Shown here: piece by piece, positions 37,851 through 46,846 of the stretch
Position numbering within the stretch: the stretch's first letter is position 1
How the letters are laid out: the number at the start of each line of letters is the position of its first letter
Source of the DNA: an uncultured Rubritalea sp.
GTDB lineage: Bacteria; Verrucomicrobiota; Verrucomicrobiia; Verrucomicrobiales; Akkermansiaceae
Direction of reading: 5' to 3'
NCBI GenBank assembly: GCA_937132085.1
Contig: CAKZNV010000119.1
Coordinates: forward strand, 1 to 64,000
DNA: 64,000 nt
Made by a program: the position numbers and the translations under genes
Notes under the pieces: model-generated
What the model was told of the DNA's origin: nothing
Seen by the model: the letters and a program-made list of their open reading frames with translations, nothing else
The model's database searches: none

Positions 37851-39223
37851 ATAATGACTTCAAAATGCCGGGCGACTCAGGATTCCTTAATCAGAGCCAT
37901 CTGATGGAAATGACTGAACCAGCCCATGAGACTTTACTAGATCTGATCCGCGCATCTTCATCAGATCCTGATATCCGCACGACCATGGCTACCTCACTTG
38001 TCATGTCAGTTTGGCAACACGCTAACACCTCCTCCCTCATCAAACCATCGCTAGTTCTAGTAAACACCGCAGACACGTCATTTGACCCTGTTATGAGTGC
38101 TATAGAAGATCTGCTGGACCACAAAACTAAAATGGACCCCATACACCAAAAAGCAGATGGATACGTTGGCATGCCAGCACAGGCGCAGCAAACCATGAGT
38201 AACGTGATCGACCTATTACGTGCAGAAGGCAGATTTGTGAATCGTAGTGGTGAAGAGAAAATGTATCACAATGCACGACGCACTGCTTACGGTTTAGGCT
38301 CTATCCACAACTACTCCAAAGCATGGCATCCCAAGCTAAACCTAGTCACAGATAAGAGCGATACCATTACACTTCTGGTCAAAACAGAAGCCGATAAGAA
38401 GTTATTCAGAAAACACCTACTAAAAGATCCTCATAAAGTTTCTTCTCCTTCAGGTATTGGGACCGGGCTAACTACAGTATGCAAATCCATGCAGGTGTCC
38501 GCGTCCTTTTCGCCATCAGAATGTGATGACGCCATCGTTGATAGTATCATGGAGCTAGGAAGACCCTATATTATCCTACCGCACTTAGCGGATAAAGTAA
38601 TCAACATTCCTAATGTCCACTCAGTAAGTCACTGTATCAATATCATAAGATCAGATTGGCGTTCCCCTGTCACGTCGCAGCCTGTCATCCCGGATAACTA
38701 CTGGTGCCGCGCATATCAAAACCGTCTATGGACTCGTCTTAGTAGATTACCTATGGCTTATCGATACCCCATTCTTGATCTCGTTCACCAGCTAGAAGAA
38801 GCATGTGCTATTATAGTGGATTACACAGGGATTACCGCTGGAGGAGTCCCACCAGAAAAACTAACTTCATTGAAACTGGAACTCTATGCCCACAGCCTCC
38901 GTGGCATTACCATGAGTATGATAAGCCTTGGTTGGTATGGGCTAGGTCTTACTCAAGCCGCCCCTCTGCAACAAACGAGAAAGCTACTCCATACACTACG
39001 AGAAAAGGGCTCGATGACTTTAAGGGATATACAACGAACGGTTAACTTCAAGACAGCTGTAGAACGCGACAGCCTTGTCTATAGCCTCGTTGAGGAAGGA
39101 CTGCTAAAGAAAGAAGGCAAGGTTGTTTCTGCTACTAGCTACTCAGATTATATTCGAAGCCTTCCCAAACTTCATCGACTCCCCGATGTAGCAGACCTCT
39201 CACAGGAAGATTCTTGTGAGTGA
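37847..39223 (+). CDS. Unknown island protein with C-terminal winged helix (second of a pair)
   Basis: 458 aa, translationally coupled to the preceding gene. It shares its general layout: an N-terminal helical part (TMATSLVMSVWQHAN), a strand such as KPSLVLVNTADTSF, and a C-terminal winged helix (KGSMTLRDIQRTVNFKTAVERDSLVYSLVEEGLLKK). The two may be distant paralogues forming a heteromer. No catalytic residues can be pointed out. Function unknown. Confidence 0.62.
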   Translation: MNNDFKMPGDSGFLNQSHLMEMTEPAHETLLDLIRASSSDPDIRTTMATSLVMSVWQHANTSSLIKPSLVLVNTADTSFDPVMSAIEDLLDHKTKMDPIHQKADGYVGMPAQAQQTMSNVIDLLRAEGRFVNRSGEEKMYHNARRTAYGLGSIHNYSKAWHPKLNLVTDKSDTITLLVKTEADKKLFRKHLLKDPHKVSSPSGIGTGLTTVCKSMQVSASFSPSECDDAIVDSIMELGRPYIILPHLADKVINIPNVHSVSHCINIIRSDWRSPVTSQPVIPDNYWCRAYQNRLWTRLSRLPMAYRYPILDLVHQLEEACAIIVDYTGITAGGVPPEKLTSLKLELYAHSLRGITMSMISLGWYGLGLTQAAPLQQTRKLLHTLREKGSMTLRDIQRTVNFKTAVERDSLVYSLVEEGLLKKEGKVVSATSYSDYIRSLPKLHRLPDVADLSQEDSCE

Positions 39224-39307
39224 GGCTTCTTTGTAATCGAATTGTCACGGTACTAAATTCACTGCTCATCATTATAGCTACAACTAAAAATAGGCTATCC
39301 CATCAGT

Positions 39308-39426
39308 AACTGTCAGAGTAACAAACTAGCAACTAAGCCAAACCTACAAAAATAGCGTCTGACACTACTGACAAGCCTGACACTCTTTAGTTTAGATGTA
39401 TTCTCGAAGTTGACTGTCAGTGACAA
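39308..39426. repeat. Iteron-like CTGACA/TGTCAG cluster
   Basis: Three direct CTGACA copies are spaced exactly 9 bp apart (39359, 39368, 39377). An inverted CTGTCAG lies upstream (39310) and another downstream (39414), the latter inside TGACTGTCAGTGACA. It lies just behind the replication gene block, where an origin or control site would fit. Confidence 0.45.
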
Positions 39427-39454
39427 TACCACTTCTAAAGTTGAGAAGAGTCCC

Positions 39455-39709
39455 CTACTTCTTCATTTCTTTTAGTATCTCGCTAGGCAAACACTTCAAC
39501 GCTTCTGCAAAAGAGACTAACGTATACACCGTGATATTCCTTTCCCCACGTTCTACAATTCCAACGTAGGTACGATGACAGTTAACAAACTCAGCTAACT
39601 TTTCTTGGGATAGACCAAGGTTTCTACGCCTCCCAGCTATTACTTTTCCTACGGATTTAGCCAGTTTGCCAGCAGCATCGTCTTTGTCGGTATCAGGTGG
39701 ATTTTCCAT
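39455..39709 (-). CDS. XRE-family (Cro/CI-like) regulator
   Basis: 84 aa, HTH_3 domain: VIAGRRRNLGLSQEKLAEFVNCHRTYVGIVERGERNITVYTLVSFAEAL. Single-domain repressors like this are common in mobile elements and restriction islands. It reads opposite to the GYF_2 gene and an inverted repeat lies between the two starts, so it probably represses itself and perhaps the rightward genes. Confidence 0.85.
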   Translation of the reverse strand: MENPPDTDKDDAAGKLAKSVGKVIAGRRRNLGLSQEKLAEFVNCHRTYVGIVERGERNITVYTLVSFAEALKCLPSEILKEMKK

Positions 39710-39725
39710 CTTGTGACAATGCTTA

Positions 39726-39762
39726 AATGCTATCTACAGTTCGACAGACCATAGTTAGCATT
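39726..39762. promoter_or_regulatory. Probable operator of the XRE regulator
   Basis: Inverted repeat AATGCTATCTAC/ATAGTTAGCATT (10 of 12 matching, 13-bp spacer) in the divergent promoter region between the XRE and GYF_2 genes. Confidence 0.5.
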
Positions 39763-39832
39763 TTGAGGTTGCCTATTTTTTACTTGTTGATAATTTCATG
39801 TTTGAAATTCCTAAACAACTACATCAGACACC

Positions 39833-40768
39833 ATGAACTGGTACTATAAAATTGACAACAAAGTGACCGGACCACTATCCGAATCGACCTTAAAGGAGCT
39901 GCATACTTGCGGAATTTTTTCAGAAAATACTCTACTCCGAAAAGAAGACTCTACAGAATGGATTGCTTACAGTGGAGCATTTATAAGGCAACAAAATCCA
40001 CAGCAAAAAGTAACTGATTCTTCAGCAGAGTCCACCATCATTAAGTTTCATTGCAAGCATTGTCAGCAACACATTTCCACCCCCGTTTCTACTGCTGGAA
40101 ATTCTTCACAATGTCCAGCATGTGATGGAGTAATTAGAGTCCCTTATAAGAACTTCACACCAGTAGGAGATGATATAAAAAATTCTGAAAGCAATAATCA
40201 CAATACCGTTACTCAAGATCAAAGCTCCAAAGATCGACCGTCAAATAAAGAGTTTCTAGTTAGCTTCTTAAAGAGTCTACTAGAGAGATCTAAAATAGTA
40301 ATTAGCAATCTAAGAGCAAAAATTTTCAATGCTGATTACCAAGCTAACAGCAATTCACCTCAGCAACAATCAGTCGAGCAAATTAACAGCTCATCTAACA
40401 TTTCATCGCCCCAAGACTCCTCTAAGAAGTTTGACTGGAAATTCCCAATTGGCATTGCCGTCGCCGTATTATGCACAATCATTATTGTTAACAGTAATGG
40501 AAGCAAATCAACAAAACCAACTTCCTCAGCATATCAAAGTACACACGGAGGAACTAGTTCTCACTCTGCTTGTCAACGCTGTAGAGGTAGCGGTCAATTA
40601 GTAGGACAGTGCAAACAATGCTATGGGGCTGGGACTATTGTAACCAAAAACGCAAATTATGATGGACTTGAAGTTCCATCCCAGAGGATGCGTCTAGCCT
40701 GCCCCGGATGTCGAGGAACTGGGCAAGCGCCTGTTCCATGCAATCGTTGTAGAGGTAGGGGCTACTAA
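39833..40768 (+). CDS. GYF_2-domain membrane protein with DnaJ-type zinc motifs
   Basis: 311 aa. The N-terminal GYF_2 (DUF4339) domain begins MNWYYKIDNKVTGPLSESTL. A CxxC zinc ribbon (CKHCQQH and CPACDG) follows, then a Ser/Gln-rich linker, one membrane helix (FPIGIAVAVLCTIIIV) and a C-terminal DnaJ-like cysteine-rich region (CQRCRGSG, CKQCYGAG, CPGCRGTG, CNRCRGRG). It shares the N-terminal domain with the next gene 30 bp downstream, so the two likely form an operon. The role is unknown; protein-protein contact at the membrane is plausible. Confidence 0.78.
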   Translation: MNWYYKIDNKVTGPLSESTLKELHTCGIFSENTLLRKEDSTEWIAYSGAFIRQQNPQQKVTDSSAESTIIKFHCKHCQQHISTPVSTAGNSSQCPACDGVIRVPYKNFTPVGDDIKNSESNNHNTVTQDQSSKDRPSNKEFLVSFLKSLLERSKIVISNLRAKIFNADYQANSNSPQQQSVEQINSSSNISSPQDSSKKFDWKFPIGIAVAVLCTIIIVNSNGSKSTKPTSSAYQSTHGGTSSHSACQRCRGSGQLVGQCKQCYGAGTIVTKNANYDGLEVPSQRMRLACPGCRGTGQAPVPCNRCRGRGY

Positions 40769-40798
40769 CATGAATCCGAAATCTTACTTATTCAACTT

Positions 40799-42166
40799 AT
40801 GAATTATTACTACATTAATGACGCTGGTGATGTGACTGGACCAGTTTCCATATCAGCTCTAAAGGAACTCAAAAATTGCGGGAGTCTTCATGACGATACG
40901 CTCATCTGCGTAGAGGGAGCAGAAAGCTGGAGCAAGCTTGGAAACCTCCCGAGTATTAACACTGATGATTCAAGCTCACAGACACCTACAGATCCGATTA
41001 ACCATCAAATACCAGAGGTTAAATCAACTGCTGAAGACCAGCCATTCAGAAAGACCAGATTCAAGACAAAACTTATCATTACAGGTAGTGTTGCTTTTAT
41101 CATTGTTTCGCTATCGATAGCATTCCTCGTTAAAGATAAAAATGTCTTCACTACAAGTGCTGGTCAACTACCCGATCTCTCCAGACCTTTGCCAGAAGGA
41201 TTTAGTCTTATTCCAGAAGGCTCTTTCATGATGGGAGATGCTCTTGATCATATAGAACACGCTCCTCAGCATCGGGTAACTTTGAGTGCATTTTATATAG
41301 GTAAGCATGAGGTTACTCAAGCTCTTTGGGATAGAGTTTGGCTGTGGGCAAAGTCGAACGGATACACATCTTTAACATGGTGTAAACAGGGAGGAAAGAA
41401 CCTGCCAGCCTATGAGGTGTCTTGGTATGATATTCTCAAATGGTGTAATGCCTATAGCGAAATGGAAGGTCTACAACCATGCTATTTTCTGAGTGGTGAA
41501 ATCTACCGCATAGGTGAACCTCAAGATTTAGAAACAACGATGATCAGCTGTGACTTCACAACTAACGGCTACCGTCTTCCTACGGAGGCGGAATGGGAAA
41601 AAGCCGCAAGAGGAGGGCTTGAGGGATTACGATTTCCTTGGGGAAACACAATCAATCATTGGAAGGCTAACTATACAGCAATTTTTCACACCTATCTTTA
41701 TCAAGAGGAAATCACTTTGGAACAATACAATGACCCTGACCTTAGCGACAGCAGGAGACATGACTATATGCGTATAGTTTCCAATCTGAGCGGAGGATCG
41801 CGCAATAGCATAACTGGAGAGCCCCGCCTTTTTAAACACGATAAAACAAGCGGTGAGCCGTATCTACTCCCAGTTGGTTCTTTTGCTCCGAACGGTTATG
41901 GCTTGTATGACATGGCTGGCAATGCGTCCGAGTGGTGTTGGGATTCATTTAAAGAGGAGTTTTACCTGAATTCGCCAGAACTTAACCCAACTGGGTTCAA
42001 GTATCCTCCGAGCGAGGAATCTAAATTCAATATTATCGCGAGCGCGTCCTGCCGTGTTGCACGTGGCGGACGAGGCGGATCACATGCCAGCCGGTGTAGG
42101 GTTGCGAGCCGTAGTGGTTATTCAACTACGGTCAGACACAATGGTTTTCGTTTAGTCTGTAGATAG
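40799..42166 (+). CDS. GYF_2-TM-FGE-sulfatase domain protein
   Basis: 455 aa. GYF_2 domain at the N-terminus (MNYYYINDAGDVTGPVSISAL), a membrane helix near residue 90 (LIITGSVAFIIVSLSIAFLV), then a formylglycine-generating-enzyme-like domain. Its hallmarks are IPEGSFMMGD, GYRLPTEAEWEKAARGG, DMAGNASEWCWD and the end ARGGRGGSHASRCRVASRSG...NGFRLVCR. Many members of this fold are not enzymes but binding modules, as in variable proteins and kinases. No sulfatase is nearby. A strong terminator follows. Confidence 0.82.
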   Translation: MNYYYINDAGDVTGPVSISALKELKNCGSLHDDTLICVEGAESWSKLGNLPSINTDDSSSQTPTDPINHQIPEVKSTAEDQPFRKTRFKTKLIITGSVAFIIVSLSIAFLVKDKNVFTTSAGQLPDLSRPLPEGFSLIPEGSFMMGDALDHIEHAPQHRVTLSAFYIGKHEVTQALWDRVWLWAKSNGYTSLTWCKQGGKNLPAYEVSWYDILKWCNAYSEMEGLQPCYFLSGEIYRIGEPQDLETTMISCDFTTNGYRLPTEAEWEKAARGGLEGLRFPWGNTINHWKANYTAIFHTYLYQEEITLEQYNDPDLSDSRRHDYMRIVSNLSGGSRNSITGEPRLFKHDKTSGEPYLLPVGSFAPNGYGLYDMAGNASEWCWDSFKEEFYLNSPELNPTGFKYPPSEESKFNIIASASCRVARGGRGGSHASRCRVASRSGYSTTVRHNGFRLVCR

Positions 42167-42259
42167 TGGACGGCTACCTTACTGCAATTCATCCTATCTC
42201 TGTGTCATAAATAATTGATAAGACAGGAGTAACTCCCGTCACAAACCTCCGTCTTCACA

Positions 42260-42294
42260 GAGCCGCGATCCTTCATTGGGTCGCGGCTTTCTTG
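42260..42294 (+). terminator. Terminator after the FGE-domain gene
   Basis: Stem GAGCCGCGA/TCGCGGCTT with extra pairs and TTTCTTG tail. Confidence 0.75.
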
Positions 42295-42337
42295 TGTGGT
42301 CGGATCATTTAAATAACCAACTAACTAAAATTACATT

Positions 42338-42850
42338 ATGGCAATAAAACTAACAGTAAACTACGCGAAGAAGCTCGGGCTCCCGGGATATTCATCGCAT
42401 TCATTTTCTGCTTCTATTGAGGTAGAGATCGCAGATGTCAATCATGCTCCCAGAGAAATAGAAGAGCTCTATGCGACATTACAAACCAACGTAGATCAGC
42501 ATCTGCTCCAAAGCCCTGGGTTCATACCCCCAGATAATTACGGGATGACAACTCCTACTACATATGCGCCTTCACAGAAGCAGCTACCAGTGCCAGGTAA
42601 CGTACATTCGATCAATGACCATCCTGATCAATGGAAATGCTCAGGCAAGCAGAGGATTTTTATAGAAAAGCTCACGACTGAGCGCGGGCTAACCAAGGAA
42701 TACGTTGAACAGCTTGCTAGAGAGAGCTTCAGCCAAGAGATCCAGAGCTTGAATAAGCTTCAAGCTTCAAGCCTGATCGATCTGTTGTTCTCTGAAGGCG
42801 TAGCTCAGGCGCAGCAGAAATCATACAAGGGAGGTGCGCCATGCGCCTAA
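42338..42850 (+). CDS. Island protein of 170 aa, possible recombination/ssDNA accessory
   Basis: The N-terminal half has a beta pattern (KLTVNYAKKLGLPGYSSHSFSASIEVEI). The C-terminal part KCSGKQRIFIEKLTTERGLTKEYVEQLARE and LNKLQASSLIDLLFSE resembles a short helical module that I associate with phage and plasmid DNA-metabolism proteins. That resemblance is from memory. It overlaps the next gene by 10 bp, so it is the first gene of a small rightward operon. Confidence 0.55.
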   Translation: MAIKLTVNYAKKLGLPGYSSHSFSASIEVEIADVNHAPREIEELYATLQTNVDQHLLQSPGFIPPDNYGMTTPTTYAPSQKQLPVPGNVHSINDHPDQWKCSGKQRIFIEKLTTERGLTKEYVEQLARESFSQEIQSLNKLQASSLIDLLFSEGVAQAQQKSYKGGAPCA

Positions 42851-43047
42851 TCTTACTCACGCTATTACTAGCGTCCTTGCTGTTCATGTCTAGCTGTAGC
42901 AGTCCTTCAACACCCGTGGTTTATGAAGCTCCTGACTATAGCCCTGTCTGCGAATCCCTTAAATTCTTAGGGCTTTGTTTCCTCGGTATCAGTATCATCT
43001 GTGCTGTTGCCTCCATCATAAAAAATATCATCCAGAAATCATCATGA
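42841..43047 (+). CDS. Small lipoprotein with a C-terminal TM helix
   Basis: 68 aa: signal peptide MRLILLTLLLASLLFMSSC with lipobox MSSC, a short polar segment, then a second hydrophobic helix (FLGLCFLGISIICAVASII). One of the few genes here with a clear Shine-Dalgarno (GGGAGGTG). It overlaps the preceding gene and its stop overlaps the next ATG. In phages and plasmids, paired small lipoprotein and membrane genes can be lysis or exclusion factors; no proof here. Confidence 0.6.
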   Translation: MRLILLTLLLASLLFMSSCSSPSTPVVYEAPDYSPVCESLKFLGLCFLGISIICAVASIIKNIIQKSS

Positions 43048-43205
43048 TTAAAATGATACTACAACCATTGCTGAACGTACTCTACCTGTTCGTCTTTGTC
43101 ACCATCCTAGGACTAGCTCTATGGATCATCAAAGACACATGGATAGTAATACTCAGCCTAATAGCTGGAATCCTATTGCTCTCCGCAATTCTAGGTAAAA
43201 GGTAA
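43044..43205 (+). CDS. 53-aa two-TM membrane protein
   Basis: The start is taken at the ATG overlapping the upstream stop (ATGA), not at the longer track ORF, whose first 23 residues shadow the previous gene. The product MIKMILQPLLNVLYLFVFVT and a second helix WIVILSLIAGILLLSAIL are almost wholly hydrophobic. Probably acts with the preceding small lipoprotein. Function unknown. Confidence 0.55.
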   Translation: MIKMILQPLLNVLYLFVFVTILGLALWIIKDTWIVILSLIAGILLLSAILGKR

Positions 43206-43221
43206 CTTTTCACTTAGATAT

Positions 43222-43458
43222 ATGAGCGCATTAGACTCCATCTCTATCACGTGGCATGTCGATGACATTGTCAGCAGAGCAGAAGACCAATTCCAGCAAC
43301 TCACCCGGGCGCAAGCCCAGCGGGTGCTGGTAAACATCGGACGCGACCATGACGCCAATATAGGCATCAACTGGGAAGTGATAGACACACATATCGAACT
43401 CTACTTGGCGCATCTAACGAAACACAATCTAGAGCAGCCAGAGAGCATTCACTGCTAA
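43222..43458 (+). CDS. 78-aa island protein, unknown
   Basis: Soluble, mostly helical small protein (SITWHVDDIVSRAEDQFQQLTRAQAQRVLVNIGRDHD). No motif recognised. It is the last gene of the small operon and is followed by a terminator. Neighbouring a DUF932 gene, it is likely part of the mobile-element accessory set. Confidence 0.55.
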   Translation: MSALDSISITWHVDDIVSRAEDQFQQLTRAQAQRVLVNIGRDHDANIGINWEVIDTHIELYLAHLTKHNLEQPESIHC

Positions 43459-43486
43459 ATACCAGTAATCGATACTGACCAACATC

Positions 43487-43521
43487 AAGCCACATAGTAT
43501 CACGCTGTGTGGCTTTTCTTA
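43487..43521 (+). terminator. Terminator after the 78-aa gene
   Basis: Stem AAGCCACA/TGTGTGGCTT with a TTTCTT tail. Confidence 0.75.
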
Positions 43522-43610
43522 CTTAAACAAACAACGCCATCACGCTAGGGAAAGTCCCTGATGCGAAATGGATCAAACAAACAACCAGCAACCAATAGAA
43601 ACTAAAAAAT

Positions 43611-44519
43611 ATGAACAATAACATCACACTACTCGCTGATCCAAGTCATAACGGAATACAGCTACCAAATCAAAACAACCGCCACCAGCGTCCACACGCT
43701 CATCCTGACACTCGGCACGCCATAGAGCTAGTCCAGGCTCAAGAAGTAATCCCCGAGCCTACTGAGCAGCCATCTCGCCCACCTGGTCTAATACTGCACT
43801 GTGGAGCTAACGTAGTAAGCCGAGAAGAAGTCTATGAGACTCAGACACCCCCTAACACGTCGACTTGGTTTCCGATGCCTCACCATCACCTGATCGAAGA
43901 GGTCGAGAACCAGCTATGGCACGGCGGTTTCCACATCCGCTCACGCACTTTCGCATTAAGTCACGAGGGAGCTCGCCTGTTTTGTTTGATAGAAGTTTAT
44001 AAAAGTGGCTACGAACATGAAGATTATACTTGGGTCATTGGGGTTAGAAACAGTCATGATCAATCGCTATCAGCCGGGATGGTCGCAGGCAACAGAGTTT
44101 GCATTTGCGACAACTTGTGTTTCAGCGGATTACATAAAATACAACGCAAGCACACACGCTATGCACAACGAGATCTCAGACCACTAATCCAAGGAACTAT
44201 AGGCAAGCTAGAGAACAACCTAAGCTCCCTAGATAAGCGCATAGCCCACTACAAAGAGAAATCAGTTACTGACTTAAGGGCACATGACATAATCCTCAGA
44301 GGAGTAGATGAAGGTGCCATCACCAACAGCCAGATCCCTGAAGTTCTCGGACAATGGAGAAAGCCAAAACACAAGGTATTCGAAGAGCGCACTGTCTTTT
44401 CTTTATGGAATGCGTTCACTGATGTGACGTCTAAAAATAACTTGAACACTCAGGTGACAAGAGGAGAGCACCTCCAACGCCTATTCGACAAGAAATACCC
44501 ACTAGCACTAGCTAGCTAG
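43611..44519 (+). CDS. DUF932-family protein
   Basis: 302 aa. The central part YTWVIGVRNSHDQSLSAGMVAGNRVCICDNLCFSG is the recognisable core of DUF932, a family frequent on plasmids, phages and integrative elements. The first 70 residues are Pro- and His-rich and low in structure. Biochemical role unknown; the family is often taken as a marker of mobile DNA. It is flanked by terminators, so it is a single-gene transcript. Confidence 0.72.
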   Translation: MNNNITLLADPSHNGIQLPNQNNRHQRPHAHPDTRHAIELVQAQEVIPEPTEQPSRPPGLILHCGANVVSREEVYETQTPPNTSTWFPMPHHHLIEEVENQLWHGGFHIRSRTFALSHEGARLFCLIEVYKSGYEHEDYTWVIGVRNSHDQSLSAGMVAGNRVCICDNLCFSGLHKIQRKHTRYAQRDLRPLIQGTIGKLENNLSSLDKRIAHYKEKSVTDLRAHDIILRGVDEGAITNSQIPEVLGQWRKPKHKVFEERTVFSLWNAFTDVTSKNNLNTQVTRGEHLQRLFDKKYPLALAS

Positions 44520-44536
44520 ACGGACGACCATAAATA

Positions 44537-44580
44537 AAGCTTACAGTCCTGTGCCACAAGCGCAGGGCTGTAGCTTTTTC
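44537..44580 (+). terminator. Terminator after the DUF932 gene
   Basis: Long stem AAAGCT.ACAGTCCTG/CAGGGCTGT.AGCTTT followed by TTCTTT. Confidence 0.75.
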
Positions 44581-44720
44581 TTTAGGTCTGGCAATAATAT
44601 ATATAGATTTAGATAGGCTATTTACGAGCAACAAATGTATCATTAAACTTGCTGGGCATAGAGACTATAGTTTAAATTTAGACATGAATGAAGCATTTGC
44701 ACCTCTATTAAACCCCAAGC

Positions 44721-45869
44721 GTGAACTTCAAAATACTCATTAAAATGAAATCAAAGTACCTTTCTCACTACGAACCTTTAGTTCAGGATTTCAGCCAACA
44801 GCTTAAAGACCAGAATCTATTAGGACTAGAGCACATGCCGCAGCCCTTTTTACCCTTGTTCGGCAAGGAATATGAATCCTCAAGACTGAAGCTTATGATA
44901 ATGGGACAAGACACTAGAGGCTGGGGTAAGTGTTCAACTTATATAGAAGGAGAGTTGGATAACCCTTCATCTGAAATAGCTACTATATTTTCTGAGATTG
45001 AAGACAGAAACTTTACTCAGTCGGGTAATTCTACAAACTCATTCTGGGGGTTTGCGATGGCGCTCCTATCGTCCGTTCATGGTGTAGATAATTGGACCAC
45101 CATGAAATGGGGGGCGCATTCAGAAATATTAAGCTCGTTTGCTTGGGCTAATAGTAATGTCATCGAGCTATGGGCATCACTGAGAAAATACACTAAAGGA
45201 GTACCTCACGAGACATGGAAGGCTGTAAGAGCGGCGGGAACTGAACTTACTCGCCTTCAGCATGCTCTAGAGACAACTAATCCAGATGTTATAATTCTTA
45301 CCTGCTGGTCTAATCTTCCAGGTAATTTCTTCGATGGTCTTACTAAAAAGGAAATAGAGTGTGAAGTAAACTATCTGAAACATTACTATATCGAAGATTA
45401 TGAGACACACATTCTTCATACATATCATCCGGGATATATGCGCAACCTTGGCGGACCTTGGGGCTTCTTAAATGACATCAGAAATTACCTCAAAGAGATA
45501 AATCTTGCTCCGGATTTCCCCGAATTTGTGAATGATGATGAGCAATCTAAAATAATCCACCAAAGCCTTACTCGTGGTTTCCGTATGCGACACCCCCAAA
45601 TAACTGATCAGCCTGATAAGTATAAGGCTTTAGAGTGGATAGCAGAAGAATTAAATAAATATCAAGCGTTCATGTCTATCCCGGTCGTTGCGCAGTTACT
45701 AAATGAACTTGGATACAGAACAGACTATGGAACTGAATATGCTGGAGGGCGAGGTAGTTACCGACTTGTGAGAGGTGCATACCATCGCTGCGTAGCTCAA
45801 GGTGACTCTGTCGGCGCTGACCGCATCGCTAGAGTTTTTCGTAAACCAGACTTCACATATGCATATTAG
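44721..45869 (+). CDS. Possible uracil-DNA-glycosylase-fold protein with C-terminal helical domain
   Basis: 382 aa with GTG start, or 374 aa from the ATG eight codons later. The segment LKLMIMGQDTRGWG, the core TNPDVIILTCWS and the later THILHTYHPGYMRNLGG match the spacing and flavour of UDG-superfamily motifs (GQDPxxG-like and HPS-like), but the catalytic residues are not canonical. The C-terminal 110 aa look like a separate helical or winged domain (IPVVAQLLNELGYRTDYG). It could be a DNA-damage or defence glycosylase. The fold call is tentative. Confidence 0.5.
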   Translation: MNFKILIKMKSKYLSHYEPLVQDFSQQLKDQNLLGLEHMPQPFLPLFGKEYESSRLKLMIMGQDTRGWGKCSTYIEGELDNPSSEIATIFSEIEDRNFTQSGNSTNSFWGFAMALLSSVHGVDNWTTMKWGAHSEILSSFAWANSNVIELWASLRKYTKGVPHETWKAVRAAGTELTRLQHALETTNPDVIILTCWSNLPGNFFDGLTKKEIECEVNYLKHYYIEDYETHILHTYHPGYMRNLGGPWGFLNDIRNYLKEINLAPDFPEFVNDDEQSKIIHQSLTRGFRMRHPQITDQPDKYKALEWIAEELNKYQAFMSIPVVAQLLNELGYRTDYGTEYAGGRGSYRLVRGAYHRCVAQGDSVGADRIARVFRKPDFTYAY

Positions 45870-46082
45870 CCATAATTAGCCCAGCAAACTTCACCTATCG
45901 TAAACTGTGCAATTAGGTTGCCCTGAGTGTCATAAATAAATGATACGCAGGAACGTTTTCTGTGAGCTCATTATTCGATTTATGAATGAGAGCATTAAAT
46001 AGCGATCTAGTTACAAAACTTGACTTACTCATAACAGCAAGTCATTTTTGCGATCAGATCGTGCAACTATAAATTAATTACA
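45870..46082. other. Gene-free 0.2 kb with a shared sequence
   Basis: Contains TGTCATAAATAAATGATACG, resembling TGTCATAAATAATTGATAAG at 42202-42221, downstream of the FGE-domain gene. Otherwise no coding frame or hairpin of note; it presumably holds the promoter of the next gene. Confidence 0.35.
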
Positions 46083-46841
46083 ATGAACGATAAATATCCA
46101 TACCCAATTGAAAATGCAGCTCATATTCCTTCTTCAAAAGAAGAGGCTATGAGGGCTCTGAATTTGATTGATGAATTTAGAGATGATCCACAGTCTGCAT
46201 GTACTTCAACTTTCTTGGATGGTTGGTTTGCTATACACTTTATAGGCGATGCCCCCCACCCTGATGAAATTGAAGCGTGGCCTAAGAATCTGAAACCTAT
46301 AGTTACAGAAGCATGGAGTAGGCACAAAGCAGGAGAAGTAACCGAAGAGCAACTTTATTGCTCCGATAGTCAGCAGCAAGGAATCCGTCTACAACTAGAC
46401 GGCAACTTACAATGCTACGTAATTGGAAAACAGGGTCAAGATCTTGGCTACATTTCGGCTCACTACGACCCAGAAAAAGGGAATCAGCCAATTCTTACCG
46501 GAATACCAGCTAAAGCCTATATCTATGAATCACCCAAGGTTGCCATTCACGCGTGTAGACATCTTGAACTAGACTCAATTGACATATATGCTAGTTCTCC
46601 TACAGAGGATCTAGAGTGTGCAGACGGTAAAATCATTCCGATTAAGGATCTCTTTGATAAAGAAGTCGTAATTCAAACACCTGAAGGACTCTTTTTATAC
46701 AGAGATGGTAAGACCCTTGGGGAAAGTCCGGTAAGAGCCTGTAAGTATCGTCTATACGGCGACAACGTAGAGCAGCAACTTCAGCAAATTAAAACAGAAC
46801 TCGGAGTTACTTGGAAATGGGTTGAATACGACAAGATCTAA
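46083..46841 (+). CDS. Island protein of 252 aa, unknown
   Basis: Soluble protein, acidic N-terminus (KEEAMRALNLIDEFRDDPQ). The middle has a beta pattern (GIRLQLDGNLQCYVIGKQGQDLGYISAHYD), and a second beta segment (VVIQTPEGLFLYRDGKTLG) precedes a helical tail. No motif recognised. It is convergent with the leftward defence operon and closed by a terminator. Confidence 0.55.
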   Translation: MNDKYPYPIENAAHIPSSKEEAMRALNLIDEFRDDPQSACTSTFLDGWFAIHFIGDAPHPDEIEAWPKNLKPIVTEAWSRHKAGEVTEEQLYCSDSQQQGIRLQLDGNLQCYVIGKQGQDLGYISAHYDPEKGNQPILTGIPAKAYIYESPKVAIHACRHLELDSIDIYASSPTEDLECADGKIIPIKDLFDKEVVIQTPEGLFLYRDGKTLGESPVRACKYRLYGDNVEQQLQQIKTELGVTWKWVEYDKI

Positions 46842-46846
46842 ATTAG

